Shown one piece after another: positions 42,283 to 51,717 of a stretch of DNA of 64,000 bases (positions are counted from its first letter, which is position 1; every line of letters starts with the position of its first letter). The notes beneath the pieces are model-generated. The model did not search any database. It saw nothing but the letters and a program-made list of their open reading frames with translations, and was not told where the DNA came from. Source of the stretch: Cyanobacteria bacterium SBLK (lineage in GTDB: Bacteria > Cyanobacteriota > Cyanobacteriia > Cyanobacteriales > Spirulinaceae); NCBI GenBank assembly GCA_017746715.1, contig JAGHZQ010000026.1, positions 62,001 to 126,000 of the forward strand. Reading direction: 5' to 3'. Both the position numbers and the translations under genes were made by a program.

Positions 42283-42486
42283 TTAAAGTTCTGCATTGAA
42301 TCGAAAAAATTGATAACGCTGACTTTGACGCTCCCAGATTTCGTCAATTTCATCGAGTTCTCGGGTCATAGCTGCTAGATAAACTTCTAAAATAATGTTT
42401 CCTAATTCGCGATCGCGTTCCGATTCGCTTGTCTCTTCAGATGCCTCGAGTACGATGTTGGCAACGGAATCTTTTTCTTGTAACAT
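42283..42486 (-). CDS. Small acidic hypothetical protein (67 aa)
   Basis: 67 residues, mostly helical and acidic at first (NIVLEASEETSESERDRELGN), ending SQRYQFFRFNAEL. An AAGGAG lies seven bases before the ATG, so it is translated. I recognise no family. It lies 36 bases after another 67-residue gene on the same strand, a likely operon. Confidence 0.65.
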   Translation of the reverse strand: MLQEKDSVANIVLEASEETSESERDRELGNIILEVYLAAMTRELDEIDEIWERQSQRYQFFRFNAEL

Positions 42487-42522
42487 GGTTGTTCTCCTTA
42501 TCGTTTTGGCTGAGGGTGGGTT

Positions 42523-42726
42523 TTAAATCGTACCGAGTTGAAAGCGTCCTCGAGCAACGGCGTGCAGCATGCGATCGATCGCTTCTCGCTCTTCGCCGCT
42601 CAAACTGTCGTTCGTTAAAGCAGTGAGCAAACCGTAGCGATCGGCTAAAGTGATGACCCCCGTTTTTGCCGTTGTTGCGAAAAGGTTGGAAATCGCGTTG
42701 GGTAATAATTGGGATTGATTAGACAT
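42523..42726 (-). CDS. Small hypothetical protein of a cyanobacterial type (67 aa)
   Basis: 67 residues: LLPNAISNLFATTAKTGVITLADRYGL followed by LSGEEREAIDRMLHAVARGRFQL. Similar small proteins are, as I recall, common in cyanobacteria, but no function is known. It is the first gene of a two-gene group with the acidic protein at 42283. Confidence 0.6.
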   Translation of the reverse strand: MSNQSQLLPNAISNLFATTAKTGVITLADRYGLLTALTNDSLSGEEREAIDRMLHAVARGRFQLGTI

Positions 42727-42974
42727 GACTCTGACGTGAACTCCGAACTCTTAACTCCGAACAATCTTAGTATCCCTTGTTTTTTTGGGGTGAGGGGTGA
42801 TGCTCTTCGCCAGTTCCCTGCGAATTTCGTCAATATGAGAAGGGATGGGAGTTACACGGTAAAGGCAACGCAAATCTGAGAATAGAGCGATCTGGCTAAC
42901 GAGAAAGTGCGATCGCGATCGCACTTTCGACCTATAATCTCGGAGGTGCAAGAGAGGAAGGCGATCGGTGAATG

Positions 42975-43655
42975 CTAATTTGTCCATACTCGCAGCATTT
43001 CATTCCCTCCTTTTTGGAATTCATAACTCACTCGTTGGATCTCGACTTGATATTCTTGTTCTACTAATGTTACCAATAGGGGATCGAGATGCCACGATCG
43101 CACCCCCGTAAAATTCTCTACAATTGGAAAAATACGCACTTCTTTAGCAACGCGGCACATTTCCCGAATTGCCTCGAGGTGAAATTCTAAAGAAAGTTGT
43201 TCTGAATAACAAAAAAGGAAATGGCTGCATAAAGCTAGATCGAAGGCGCGATCGCGAAAAGGCAGCTCGGGCAATTCCGCGACAATATAACGCTGTTCTA
43301 CAATTCCTCGTTCTAAATCTACCAAAAACCGATCCATTGCGGCCATTCTCAACTCTCCCAAATGTTGGGGAGAATTCACGTCTTGCCAAACGAAACGTTC
43401 CCCATTCTGTTCTAATTTTTCGATAATAGCGGGATAAGTTTCTTGAATGCGCTGGCGAATTTCTGCGCTGCTAAATTGATAAACCGGATCGCAAGAAATC
43501 ACTCGACATTGATTCTGAGTCATTTCTGCATTAAAACTAGACGGTCCCCCCGCACAATCAAGAATTGAGGCTCTAAAATCGTTCCTCGTCAAATGAAACA
43601 TATTCAGATAATCTGCCAGAGAACGTCCCCAAGGAACAACCCGCTCGAGTTTCAT
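42975..43655 (-). CDS. SAM-dependent methyltransferase-like protein
   Basis: 226 residues. Motif I is ILDCAGGPSSFNAE, followed by an acidic loop (VISCDPVYQF) and PFRDRAFDLALCSHFLFCYS at the usual motif II/III spacing. The MCRVAKEVRIFPIV strand fits a Rossmann methyltransferase fold. The substrate is unknown. AAC/ACTAAT repeats lie directly before the ATG in place of a Shine-Dalgarno. Confidence 0.75.
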   Translation of the reverse strand: MKLERVVPWGRSLADYLNMFHLTRNDFRASILDCAGGPSSFNAEMTQNQCRVISCDPVYQFSSAEIRQRIQETYPAIIEKLEQNGERFVWQDVNSPQHLGELRMAAMDRFLVDLERGIVEQRYIVAELPELPFRDRAFDLALCSHFLFCYSEQLSLEFHLEAIREMCRVAKEVRIFPIVENFTGVRSWHLDPLLVTLVEQEYQVEIQRVSYEFQKGGNEMLRVWTN

Positions 43656-43800
43656 TGAATTGGTTTTTGGTTATTAGTTTTCTCGTTTTCGAGCAATAAA
43701 CCATAAGTTTATTAATCACTGGTGACGCTTCGACAAGCTCAGCGCACCGCTGGTGACTGATAACTGCTTGCCCCGAGCTTTGTTGAAAGGGTAACTGAAC
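43656..43800. repeat. Cluster of heptamer and REP-like repeats between methyltransferase and tRNA-Lys
   Basis: Contains TTGGTTATTAG units near the methyltransferase start, a CTTCGACAAGCTCAGCGCACC element flanked by two GCTGGTGAC/CACTGGTGAC units, and a CTTGCCCCGAGCTT element also found in the cpcF insert. Confidence 0.8.
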
Positions 43801-43803
43801 AAG

Positions 43804-43875
43804 TGGGTTGCCTGGGGCTCGAACCCAGAACCAATCGGTTAAAAGCCGAGTACTCTACCATTGAGCTAGCAACCC
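43804..43875 (-). tRNA. tRNA-Lys (UUU)
   Basis: The minus strand reads GGGTTGC...GCAACCC for the acceptor stem, with a T-arm GGGTTCGAGCCCC-type loop and the anticodon loop CTTTTAA, so the anticodon is TTT (Lys). It is 72 bases without an encoded CCA. The discriminator base is A. Confidence 0.96.
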
Positions 43876-43948
43876 GATCGCGTATCGCACACGAATATCT
43901 AAGATAGCAAAGAATGATGAAAAAGGGAAGGGTTGGAGTCAAAATTCT

Positions 43949-44362
43949 TCAAAACATTTTTGTTCGAGTGGTTTGAAAAAGCTGGGAGAGCTTATCAAAT
44001 AAGGCTTCTCCTTTCCGAGTTCCCACAATCTCCCCTGCTAAATCGAAAAATTCGCGATCGCACTGACGATCGCTTTCCACGATTTTGCTCGCCGAATAAA
44101 AAGTCATGTCATCACTGCGAAATTCATTGGTTCTTCCCGTTTGCCACTGCTTATCTTGACAATGCCAAGAAATCGATCGCCCTCTGAGGGTCAACTGAAA
44201 CCACTCGATCTCATCGTGTCGCAGATCGACAAACAGATCGAAATAAAGTTCTCCCCCTTGATACCATATCCGCTCTTTTCCCGCCTCGCGATCGCGATCG
44301 AGGAGCTTGCGATCGATGGGTCGTAAAGAGCGTCCGAGAGATTGAATTTCTGTTTTCTGCAT
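43949..44362 (-). CDS. Hypothetical protein (137 aa)
   Basis: 137 residues. SLGRSLRPIDRKLLDRDREAG and WYQGGELYFDLFVDLRHDEIEWFQLTLRGRSI suggest a compact alpha-beta protein without signal or membrane segment. I recognise no family. It lies downstream of recF on the same strand with about 75 bases between. A row of TTAATTCT-type units precedes the start. Confidence 0.6.
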   Translation of the reverse strand: MQKTEIQSLGRSLRPIDRKLLDRDREAGKERIWYQGGELYFDLFVDLRHDEIEWFQLTLRGRSISWHCQDKQWQTGRTNEFRSDDMTFYSASKIVESDRQCDREFFDLAGEIVGTRKGEALFDKLSQLFQTTRTKMF

Positions 44363-44437
44363 TGGGTTGAGAATTAAACATTAAGAATTAAAAATTAAGA
44401 ATTGGAGATGGAGGAAATTATAGTCCGGAATTTTCTT

Positions 44438-45565
44438 CTAGAAAATACTGATGTCACCCTCCATAACGGATAAAACTTGGGACGCATTTAGCCATTGCGC
44501 GTCAAAAGCGTGAATGTGAGTGGTGGTGATTAAAGTTTGAAAGCGATCTTGAATGGCTTCGAGGAGTTGATTTTGGCGGCTGGGATCCAGTTCGGCTAAA
44601 ACATCATCTAATAACAAAAGCGGTGCTTCGCCGATAACCTCTTCTATTAATTCTAACTCAGCCAACTTCAAAGCCAAAACTAAAGTGCGTTGCTGACCTT
44701 GAGAGCCGTAAAATCGGGCGGGGGTGCGATCGATGGTTAGTTCGATTTCATCGCGATGGGGGCCGACGAGGGTCGTTCCTTGCTGGCGTTCGGGGATGGC
44801 GCGATCGCGAATGCGAGAAAGAAAGGCCGTTTGTACGGCTTCGGGTTCGTCGCGATCGCAATTCACGTTAGGAGTATAGTTAATTGCTAGCACTTCTTTT
44901 GCCCCGCTAATGCGAGCGTGCCATTCTCGTGCAATGGGGGCGAGGCGTTGCAAGCCCCGCGATCGCCGTCGCGTGACTCGCGATCCATTAGCGGCTAGTT
45001 GTGCGTCCCAGAGTGCCAATTGGGTTAAAGTCTCCGGGCTGGGTTTTTCTTCTGTTTTTTTGAGTTTTCGCAAAAGAGCATTGCGCTGTCGCAGAACGCG
45101 ATCGTATTGTTGCAAAATGTAAGCGTAAACGGGTTCGAGTTGAATTAGCAAAGAATCCAACCAACTGCGCCGATTTTCCGGACTTCCCCGTACTAAATCC
45201 AAATCTAAACTGGAAAATTGAACGGCGTTGAGATGTCCTAAAAAATCCATTTGCCGGCGCAGGTTTTCGCGATTGAGCTTTGCAGTTCTGCGACCTTGTT
45301 TGCGAAGAATGAGACCCAGATCGGTGCTGCTATAAGCGCGTTGTACCGTCGCGTCAATTTGCGAAGCGATCGCCCCTTCTTTAACTAAATCGCGATCGCG
45401 GCTGGTGCGGTGGCTTTTCAGAGTTGCAAGGAGTTCGACGGCTTCTAAAAGGTTCGATTTTCCCTGAGCATTATCCCCAACAATAATTGTTTTTTGCGCC
45501 TCAAATTTCACCTCCTGTTCGAGGTAATTCCGAAAATTTCTTAAGTATAAATGCTGCAAATACAT
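44438..45565 (-). CDS. recF: DNA replication and repair protein RecF
   Basis: 375 residues (usual ~360). MYLQHLYLRNFRNYLEQEVKFE, Walker A GDNAQGKSNLLEAV, and the C-terminal GPHRDEIEL, GSQGQQRTLVLALKLAE (signature) and LLLLDDVLAELD (Walker B) define RecF. It loads RecA onto gapped DNA. AAC/AACTAAT repeats lie directly before the start. Genes dnaA or dnaN are not next to it here. Confidence 0.96.
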   Translation of the reverse strand: MYLQHLYLRNFRNYLEQEVKFEAQKTIIVGDNAQGKSNLLEAVELLATLKSHRTSRDRDLVKEGAIASQIDATVQRAYSSTDLGLILRKQGRRTAKLNRENLRRQMDFLGHLNAVQFSSLDLDLVRGSPENRRSWLDSLLIQLEPVYAYILQQYDRVLRQRNALLRKLKKTEEKPSPETLTQLALWDAQLAANGSRVTRRRSRGLQRLAPIAREWHARISGAKEVLAINYTPNVNCDRDEPEAVQTAFLSRIRDRAIPERQQGTTLVGPHRDEIELTIDRTPARFYGSQGQQRTLVLALKLAELELIEEVIGEAPLLLLDDVLAELDPSRQNQLLEAIQDRFQTLITTTHIHAFDAQWLNASQVLSVMEGDISIF

Positions 45566-45602
45566 TAAGGTTGTTAGTTATTAGTTGTTGGTTGTTGGCA
45601 CA

Positions 45603-46583
45603 TTATTTCTCTTCCTCTGCTCCCGAAGCTCCCGAAGCTCCCGACGCTCCCTCTTCCCAAACAAGAGGATAATCCTCTGGGGAAAGCGACGACCATTCCC
45701 ACATCGAACCTGCATAATTTTTTACCTCGAAGCCTAAATCTGTTAAAACTGCTACCAGCCAAGCCGAGCGCACGCCTCCGGTACAATAAGCCGCGATCGC
45801 CATTCCCGACACAATGCCTTTTTCTTGCAATTTGGCAATAATTTTCTCTCGTCCCAAGAGTTTTCCCTCTGCATCTAATAAATTTTTATAGTATAAATGA
45901 ATCGCTCGCGGAATATGTCCGCCCCGAGATTCGCCATAGGGAGTTTTCCCTTCATATTCTCTCGCTTCTCGCGTATCGATGGCAATGAGGCGATTTTGGG
46001 CGATCGCTTTTTGTAGTTCTTCAGTCGTAATCTCCCAAGTCAAAACGCGTCGTACGGTAAAATTTCCTTGTTGAGGGGGGCTTTGGACATTGACTCCTGC
46101 AATTGCCCGAACGCCTCCATCGACGAGATAAGCGCGAGAATGTCCTAACGTTCTTAACATCCAAACAATGCGCCCTTCTTCTCCCCATCCCCCCAAGGGA
46201 TCGCCCACAACAATAACGGGGCGATCGCGATCGATTCCCAAGGCTTGTAATTTTTCTGTCAATATTGCATCATCCTCTAATAGTCGGCCGCGATAGGGGC
46301 CATGGGGTTGAGAAAAATCCTGCCAAGCAACGGAACGAGAATTTTTGAGGCGTTGATGACGTAAATTAAAAGGACGGGCATCAAGGAGACTCGCCCCTTG
46401 TTGGATGAATTTTCGGGCGCGATCGCCGTCAACGATCCATTGTTCCTCTTGTTGGGTTAAAACAAATGTAGAGGAAGAACTTTCTCCCGTGCTTTCCCGT
46501 CTGCGGAACTCGGGCAATAGGAAAAATGCAGAGATTAACAGGGCGATCGCGATCGAAATCGAAACAAAATTAGCTTTTATCAT
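45603..46583 (-). CDS. Rhodanese-type sulfurtransferase, membrane-anchored
   Basis: 326 residues. An N-terminal hydrophobic segment (ISIAIALLISAFFLL) anchors or exports it. Two rhodanese domains follow (~50-165 and ~180-310); the second has the active-site Cys in CTGGVRSAW, and the first lacks it. The two-domain form resembles thiosulfate/3-mercaptopyruvate sulfurtransferases. The end GASGASGASGAEEEK is coded by a CTCCCGAAG-type DNA repeat. It is upstream of recF on the same strand. Confidence 0.9.
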   Translation of the reverse strand: MIKANFVSISIAIALLISAFFLLPEFRRRESTGESSSSTFVLTQQEEQWIVDGDRARKFIQQGASLLDARPFNLRHQRLKNSRSVAWQDFSQPHGPYRGRLLEDDAILTEKLQALGIDRDRPVIVVGDPLGGWGEEGRIVWMLRTLGHSRAYLVDGGVRAIAGVNVQSPPQQGNFTVRRVLTWEITTEELQKAIAQNRLIAIDTREAREYEGKTPYGESRGGHIPRAIHLYYKNLLDAEGKLLGREKIIAKLQEKGIVSGMAIAAYCTGGVRSAWLVAVLTDLGFEVKNYAGSMWEWSSLSPEDYPLVWEEGASGASGASGAEEEK

Positions 46584-46709
46584 TTATCAATTATTGATGA
46601 ATAATACCCAATTATCAGTTATCAACGAATAATTATCAATTCCCACCAATAACTAACACTTCGGCTTCGCTCAGTGCAGGCAACCAATAACCAATAACCA
46701 ACAACCAAA
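46584..46709. repeat. Heptamer repeats between the rhodanese and exbB-like genes
   Basis: TTATCAGTTATCAA-type units lie on the rhodanese side, a CACTTCGGCTTCGCTCAGTGCAGG element in the middle and AACCAATAACCAATAACCAACAAC-type units on the exbB side, each ending at the start codon of its gene. Confidence 0.85.
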
Positions 46710-46712
46710 TAA

Positions 46713-47396
46713 ATGATTCGACTTTACGAGTTTCTTTTCAGAGGAGGACTTATTATGTATCCTCTGCTTCTCCTCTCTGTTTTTACCCTTGCTTGTGCCT
46801 TAGATCGGGCGTGGTTTTGGGCGCGCTTGTTAATTCAAGAAGATCGCATCGCTCGGGATGTTTTGGAAATGTCGCGCATTGATTTAGTGAAAGCTGCCGA
46901 TATTGCTAAAGGAGCGAGTTATTTGCCCATCGGCCGTTTTTTATTGGCGCCTTTACGATTAAATACTCCTTCTCCGGATACATTTCGTTTGGCAATGGAA
47001 GCAGCAGGAGATAAGGAGTTTGCCAAGATGCAAAGGGGGGAAAAATTTCTAGAAACAACAGTTGCTGTCGCGCCTTTATTGGGACTATTGGGAACGGTAA
47101 CGGGATTAATTAGAACTTTTGAAAACCTTAATATTGGGTCGGGAAATGCGATCGATGCGTCCAAAGCAGCAGCGGGAATTGGCGAGGCATTAATCACAAC
47201 GGCAGCGGGTACGGTCGTGGCAATTTTTGCCCTTTTGGTCTTTCGGGTCATGGTGACATTACAAGCACGACAAATGGATTATTTTTCCGAAATTGGCAGT
47301 GAATTAGAGTTAATTTATCGTCAGGACTGGTACGAACCTGCATTGCAACAACTTCCCCCTTCCTTTTTGCCTTCTGGAGAGGAGCGCGATCGCTAA
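46713..47396 (+). CDS. MotA/TolQ/ExbB family proton channel
   Basis: 227 residues. Three membrane segments are seen: near the N-terminus (GGLIMYPLLLLSVFTLACAL), at ~115-135 and at ~160-185. The conserved APLLGLLGTVTGLIRTF block and GIGEALITTAAGTVVAI define the ExbB/TolQ/MotA channel. It would use the proton gradient together with an ExbD/TolR/MotB partner, which is not next to it. AAC repeats precede the ATG, with no Shine-Dalgarno. Confidence 0.9.
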   Translation: MIRLYEFLFRGGLIMYPLLLLSVFTLACALDRAWFWARLLIQEDRIARDVLEMSRIDLVKAADIAKGASYLPIGRFLLAPLRLNTPSPDTFRLAMEAAGDKEFAKMQRGEKFLETTVAVAPLLGLLGTVTGLIRTFENLNIGSGNAIDASKAAAGIGEALITTAAGTVVAIFALLVFRVMVTLQARQMDYFSEIGSELELIYRQDWYEPALQQLPPSFLPSGEERDR

Positions 47397-47417
47397 ATTT
47401 TGAGCCCGAACTTTGCT

Positions 47418-48563
47418 TTAGAGTTTGTTTAGATATGATAATAACGTCTCAATATGTTCTAATTGATGGGTTGCCATAATCGATAAACGAATGCGACTGG
47501 TGGGGACGGTTGGAGGACGAATAGCTGGTGCAAAAATGCCGTTTTCTTGTAAGTTTTGTGTTATATTTAAAGCAGCTTGCGGACTATCTAAACCAATACA
47601 CAAAATGGGGGACTCAGAAGGAAATAGGGTCAGTTTTTGAGTTAAGTGTTGTTTGATTTGCTTGACATTTTTCCACAATTTTTCTCTTCTTTCCGGCTCT
47701 TGGCGAATAATGTTAATCGCCGCGATCGCCGCAGCCGTATCAGCAGGGGATAATCCCGTAGTATAGATCCATGTGGGGGCGCGATTGCGAAGAAAATCAA
47801 TTAATAGTTTAGATCCGGCGACATAGCCTCCCAAACTTCCCAAGGCTTTACTTAAAGTTCCGATTTGAATTAAGGGTTTATTAGTACAATGAAAATACTC
47901 GACGCATCCTGCTCCAGTACTGCCTAAAACTCCGGTTGCATGAGCCTCATCAACAAGTAGCATTGCATCATATTTTTCCGCTAATTCTAACAGTTTCGGC
48001 AACGGACATAAATCTCCATCCATGCTAAAAACGCTATCGGTTGTTATTAAACAACGGCGATAATTTTGGCGATGTTCTTGTAATTTTGCTTCTAAATATT
48101 CACGATCGCAATGTTCGTACTCAATAACCTTTGCACCGCTTAAAACCGCCCCATTTTTCAAACTAGAATGATTGTAGCGATCGCCTAAAATTAAATCCCT
48201 CTGTCCGACAAGTGCCACGATCGTTCCTAAATTTGCCAAATATCCGGAACTAAAAACCAGTGCATCTTCCGTTTGTTTGAGTGTCGCGATCGCTTCTTCT
48301 AAGTCCCGATGCAGTTGGCGATGTCCGCTTAATAACTGGGATCCGGTGCTTCCCGTCCCATAATCTCGCGTTGCTTCGATTGCTGCTTCTACAAGGCGAT
48401 CGTCTCCTGCTAACCCCAAATAGTCATTGCTGGCAAAATTGATGACTTCTCGCCCTTCTAAATTTACCACCGCACCGCCGCGCCCCGCGAGCGCCTTGAC
48501 AGAACGATACCAATGGGCGCGATGAATCGTTTCTAACGATTTTTCTAACCATTCATAAGCCAT
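47418..48563 (-). CDS. bioF: 8-amino-7-oxononanoate synthase
   Basis: 381 residues, normal length. It condenses pimeloyl-thioester and alanine with PLP in biotin synthesis. [38 protein letters not shown] and the PLP Lys in [14 protein letters not shown] are the family motifs. Other alpha-oxoamine synthases share them, but the length and pattern fit BioF. It is convergent with the exbB-like gene. Confidence 0.88.
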   Translation of the reverse strand: MAYEWLEKSLETIHRAHWYRSVKALAGRGGAVVNLEGREVINFASNDYLGLAGDDRLVEAAIEATRDYGTGSTGSQLLSGHRQLHRDLEEAIATLKQTEDALVFSSGYLANLGTIVALVGQRDLILGDRYNHSSLKNGAVLSGAKVIEYEHCDREYLEAKLQEHRQNYRRCLITTDSVFSMDGDLCPLPKLLELAEKYDAMLLVDEAHATGVLGSTGAGCVEYFHCTNKPLIQIGTLSKALGSLGGYVAGSKLLIDFLRNRAPTWIYTTGLSPADTAAAIAAINIIRQEPERREKLWKNVKQIKQHLTQKLTLFPSESPILCIGLDSPQAALNITQNLQENGIFAPAIRPPTVPTSRIRLSIMATHQLEHIETLLSYLNKL

Positions 48564-48660
48564 TTTTTAACGAAAAATAAACAATTAAAACAATATTTTG
48601 AAAGGAATTCAATTTTTGACCTTGCTGTTAGAGTTGTAAAAAAATTTGGAGGTACAACTG

Positions 48661-49632
48661 ATGAAATTCTATCAGCCCAGTAAAGAACAAGCTCCTTATG
48701 GATTACGTGCAGTAACGATGGTAGCTAAAGCTGCGGAAGGGGGTATTGCTCAATCCCATAAAGCCATGCTTGCCGCAGACCAACATTTGATTTGGCAAAC
48801 AGCGATCGATCTCGATCGTTTAGAACCAATTACTCCAGAAGAACTTGCTCAACACTTTAGCGATCCTCACCTAGCACGGCAATTAGTTCAAAGCATGGTG
48901 CTGATGAGTTTGGCCAATGGTCCAACGAGTCAGGAGCAAGAAAAGTTAATTAAAGCTTTTGCAACTGCCCTTAAGGTCGAGGAACCTGCTGTTGATACGA
49001 TACAACACCTTGTTAATCATAATATGGCAATGTTTTACATCGATATATACCGTTACAGTAATGCAAATGATTATATTAAGGCACAATATCGCACCCAGGG
49101 CGGAATTTGGGGAGTAGCCAAAGCACTTTTGGGCGTAATAGGTTTGGTGGAAGACAAAGAGTTAGCTGGACGTTTTCATGCTTTGAAAGATTTACCAGAC
49201 AATACATTGGGTTCGCATTTTTACCATTATTATGTCAATCGTGGCTTTGCATTTCCGGGGGAAAAAGGGGGTTCTCCACTCGGGTTTGTCTGGCATGATT
49301 TCGGCCATATCCTGGGGGGTTATGATATTACCCCCCAGGATGAAATATTAGTCTCCGCATTCCAAGCAGGATACCGTCGCACAGAAAATGCGTTTTATAC
49401 TCTTCTGTTTGGGTTTCTTATTCATTCAACAGGGATCAATGTTGCTCCCATCCCCATGCCCAAATTAATCGGACGAATTGGCCAGGGCGATCTTGCCGAG
49501 CAAATGATTAAAGCACTCAAACGAGGAGTAGAAATGAAGACAGACTTAGGCGCAGACTGGAATTTCTGGCCCTATCTACCGATGCCTCTGGAGGAGGTAC
49601 GGAAGAAGTTGGGGGTATCTGCGGCTGAATAA
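48661..49632 (+). CDS. Coq4-like zinc-motif protein with TerB-like N-terminus
   Basis: 323 residues. The ATG at 48661 has GGAGGT seven bases upstream. Residues ~20-125 are helical with a TerB-like pattern (MLAADQHLIWQ, MVLMSLANGPTSQEQEKLIKAFA). In the second half, HDFGHILGGYDITPQDE has exactly the HDxxHx11E zinc motif of Coq4, including the GY in the same place. Coq4 takes part in ubiquinone synthesis; cyanobacteria use plastoquinone, so the role here is open. No signal peptide or strong membrane helix is seen. The fusion is inferred; only the Coq4 motif is direct. Confidence 0.65.
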   Translation: MKFYQPSKEQAPYGLRAVTMVAKAAEGGIAQSHKAMLAADQHLIWQTAIDLDRLEPITPEELAQHFSDPHLARQLVQSMVLMSLANGPTSQEQEKLIKAFATALKVEEPAVDTIQHLVNHNMAMFYIDIYRYSNANDYIKAQYRTQGGIWGVAKALLGVIGLVEDKELAGRFHALKDLPDNTLGSHFYHYYVNRGFAFPGEKGGSPLGFVWHDFGHILGGYDITPQDEILVSAFQAGYRRTENAFYTLLFGFLIHSTGINVAPIPMPKLIGRIGQGDLAEQMIKALKRGVEMKTDLGADWNFWPYLPMPLEEVRKKLGVSAAE

Positions 49633-51456
49633 TCAATGGTTATGAGTTAAGTTTCGATCGCATTCATCTAACCAATTTTTTAGGGTCGTTACAACGTCTT
49701 CTAAAGGCAGATCTTGCGATTCTTTGGTAGCGCGTTGGACGACTTCCACCTTACCTTCTTTGAGAGAACGTCCGGTAACAATACGATAGGGAATGCCAAT
49801 CAGATCCGCATCTTTAAATTTAACCCCTGCCCGTTCCTTGCGATCGTCTAAAAGGGTTTCAATACCTGCCGAATTTAACGCTGTATAGAGATTTTCTGCC
49901 GCTTCCATTGCCTTTTTATCGTTAATATTGGGAACGACAATAATGGCGTGATAGGGAGCGATCGCGGGAGGCCAAATAATGCCATCTTTATCGTGGGATT
50001 GTTCCACCGCAGATTGTGCCAAACGGGAAACTCCCACCCCATAGCATCCCATCACAAAAGGAAATTCTTTACCATCTTCGCCGGTAAATGTTGCGCTCAT
50101 TGCTGAGGAATATTTTGTTCCCAATTGGAAGATATGTCCGACTTCAATTCCTCTGGCGGTTTTTAACGCTTGTTCGGGATCGCGGACGCAGCGATCGCCA
50201 GCTTCGGCTGTGCGGACATCAACGACTAATTGAGGGAGGGGATATTGTTTCTCCCAATTCACTCCAAAAGCGTGATAGCCGGGTTTATTGGCTCCCGTAA
50301 CAAAATTCTTTAAATCAACGGCAGTTTTATCGACCATTCGCAGGAATTGGGGATGAATCTTTTTATCTTTTTTAATGCAATCGTCACTCAAATCGGCGGC
50401 AATGTAACCTAAAGGTAACGCTTTTGTCGCCCATTTCTTTTGTGCTGCTTCGTCGGGAACTTCAAGGGATAAAACAGCATTGGCATCAAAGTCAGAAACT
50501 AACTTACTAATTTCATTTTGCAACTTGACATCATTCACATCGCGATCGCCGCGAATGCTGACCAATACCAACACCAACAAACCATTATCCAAAACCGCCT
50601 CGTAAAGAACATTTTTCAAGATTGCCGTGGGGGAGCATTCGGCAAATTCTGCTAAAGTTGCGATCGTGGGGGTATTGGGGGTTTCTCGGACTTCGTACTC
50701 GTTGAAAGGAGAAGGAACGGCATCGGGAGGAATCGATTCGGCTTTCTCTACATTTGCCGCATATTTGCCATCTTCCGTATATAAAATCTCATCTTCACCA
50801 ATCTCTGCCAGCACCATAAACTCTTGAGAACCCGAGCCACCGATCGCCCCAGAATCCGCCTCAACTGCCACAAAATCCAAGCCACAACGCGAAAACATAT
50901 TGCGATAGGCGCGATCCATATCCCGATACGTTTCCTTCAAACTCTCTTCATTAGTATGGAAAGAATAGCCGTCTTTCATAATAAATTCTCGCCCGCGCAT
51001 CAAGCCAAAACGAGGGCGAATTTCATCGCGAAACTTGCTTTGAATTTGATACAAGTGCATGGGAAGTTGTCGATAAGAACGAATCATATCTTTCGCAACT
51101 GTTGTAATCACTTCCTCATGGGTGGGTCCGAGAGCAACTTCGCGATCGCGGCGATCGCTAAAGGCAAACATGATCCCTTCTGCTTTGGTGTAAGTATCCC
51201 ACCGTCCCGACTCTTTCCACAATTCCGAGGGTTGCAGTTGGGGAAGCAGGCACTCTTGGGCACCAGTCGCGTTCATTTCTTCCCGCACGATTTGAGATAC
51301 CTTTTGCAAAACGCGCCACATGAGGGGAAGATAGCTGTACAATCCACTGCCAATGCTTCGGATGTATCCCGCTCGCAGCAAGAGTTGATGGCTGGGAATT
51401 ACCGCTTCGGCGGGGGGTTCCCGGAGTGTGACGAAGAGCATTTGAGACAGTCGCAT
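49633..51456 (-). CDS. proS: Prolyl-tRNA synthetase, bacterial type
   Basis: 607 residues, normal for the bacterial form with an editing (INS) domain. [33 protein letters not shown] is the standard start. Class II motif 2 region [28 protein letters not shown] and motif 3 region CYGVGVSRL are present, with the INS domain between (~230-400). It charges tRNA-Pro. It is convergent with the Coq4-like gene. Confidence 0.97.
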   Translation of the reverse strand: MRLSQMLFVTLREPPAEAVIPSHQLLLRAGYIRSIGSGLYSYLPLMWRVLQKVSQIVREEMNATGAQECLLPQLQPSELWKESGRWDTYTKAEGIMFAFSDRRDREVALGPTHEEVITTVAKDMIRSYRQLPMHLYQIQSKFRDEIRPRFGLMRGREFIMKDGYSFHTNEESLKETYRDMDRAYRNMFSRCGLDFVAVEADSGAIGGSGSQEFMVLAEIGEDEILYTEDGKYAANVEKAESIPPDAVPSPFNEYEVRETPNTPTIATLAEFAECSPTAILKNVLYEAVLDNGLLVLVLVSIRGDRDVNDVKLQNEISKLVSDFDANAVLSLEVPDEAAQKKWATKALPLGYIAADLSDDCIKKDKKIHPQFLRMVDKTAVDLKNFVTGANKPGYHAFGVNWEKQYPLPQLVVDVRTAEAGDRCVRDPEQALKTARGIEVGHIFQLGTKYSSAMSATFTGEDGKEFPFVMGCYGVGVSRLAQSAVEQSHDKDGIIWPPAIAPYHAIIVVPNINDKKAMEAAENLYTALNSAGIETLLDDRKERAGVKFKDADLIGIPYRIVTGRSLKEGKVEVVQRATKESQDLPLEDVVTTLKNWLDECDRNLTHNH

Positions 51457-51717
51457 ACCAATTTCCCTTTTTCAGTGCAGTCGCATCGATCTAGGATATC
51501 AGGATCGCTTACAGATGGGGCGAGGGCGGTACAAAAATTTGCAAAGTGCTGATGAGATGTGGAGGTGCGATCGCTGAGAATATTCGCGAGAGATTTGAGC
51601 ATTAATGTAATCTATAGGGGCTTTATTTTTTTGTGCAAAAATGGAATAATGGAAATCTCATCAATTATAATTTGGTCTATTCCATTCTCTTTTTCTATCT
51701 CTCTATAGCTGTTTTAC

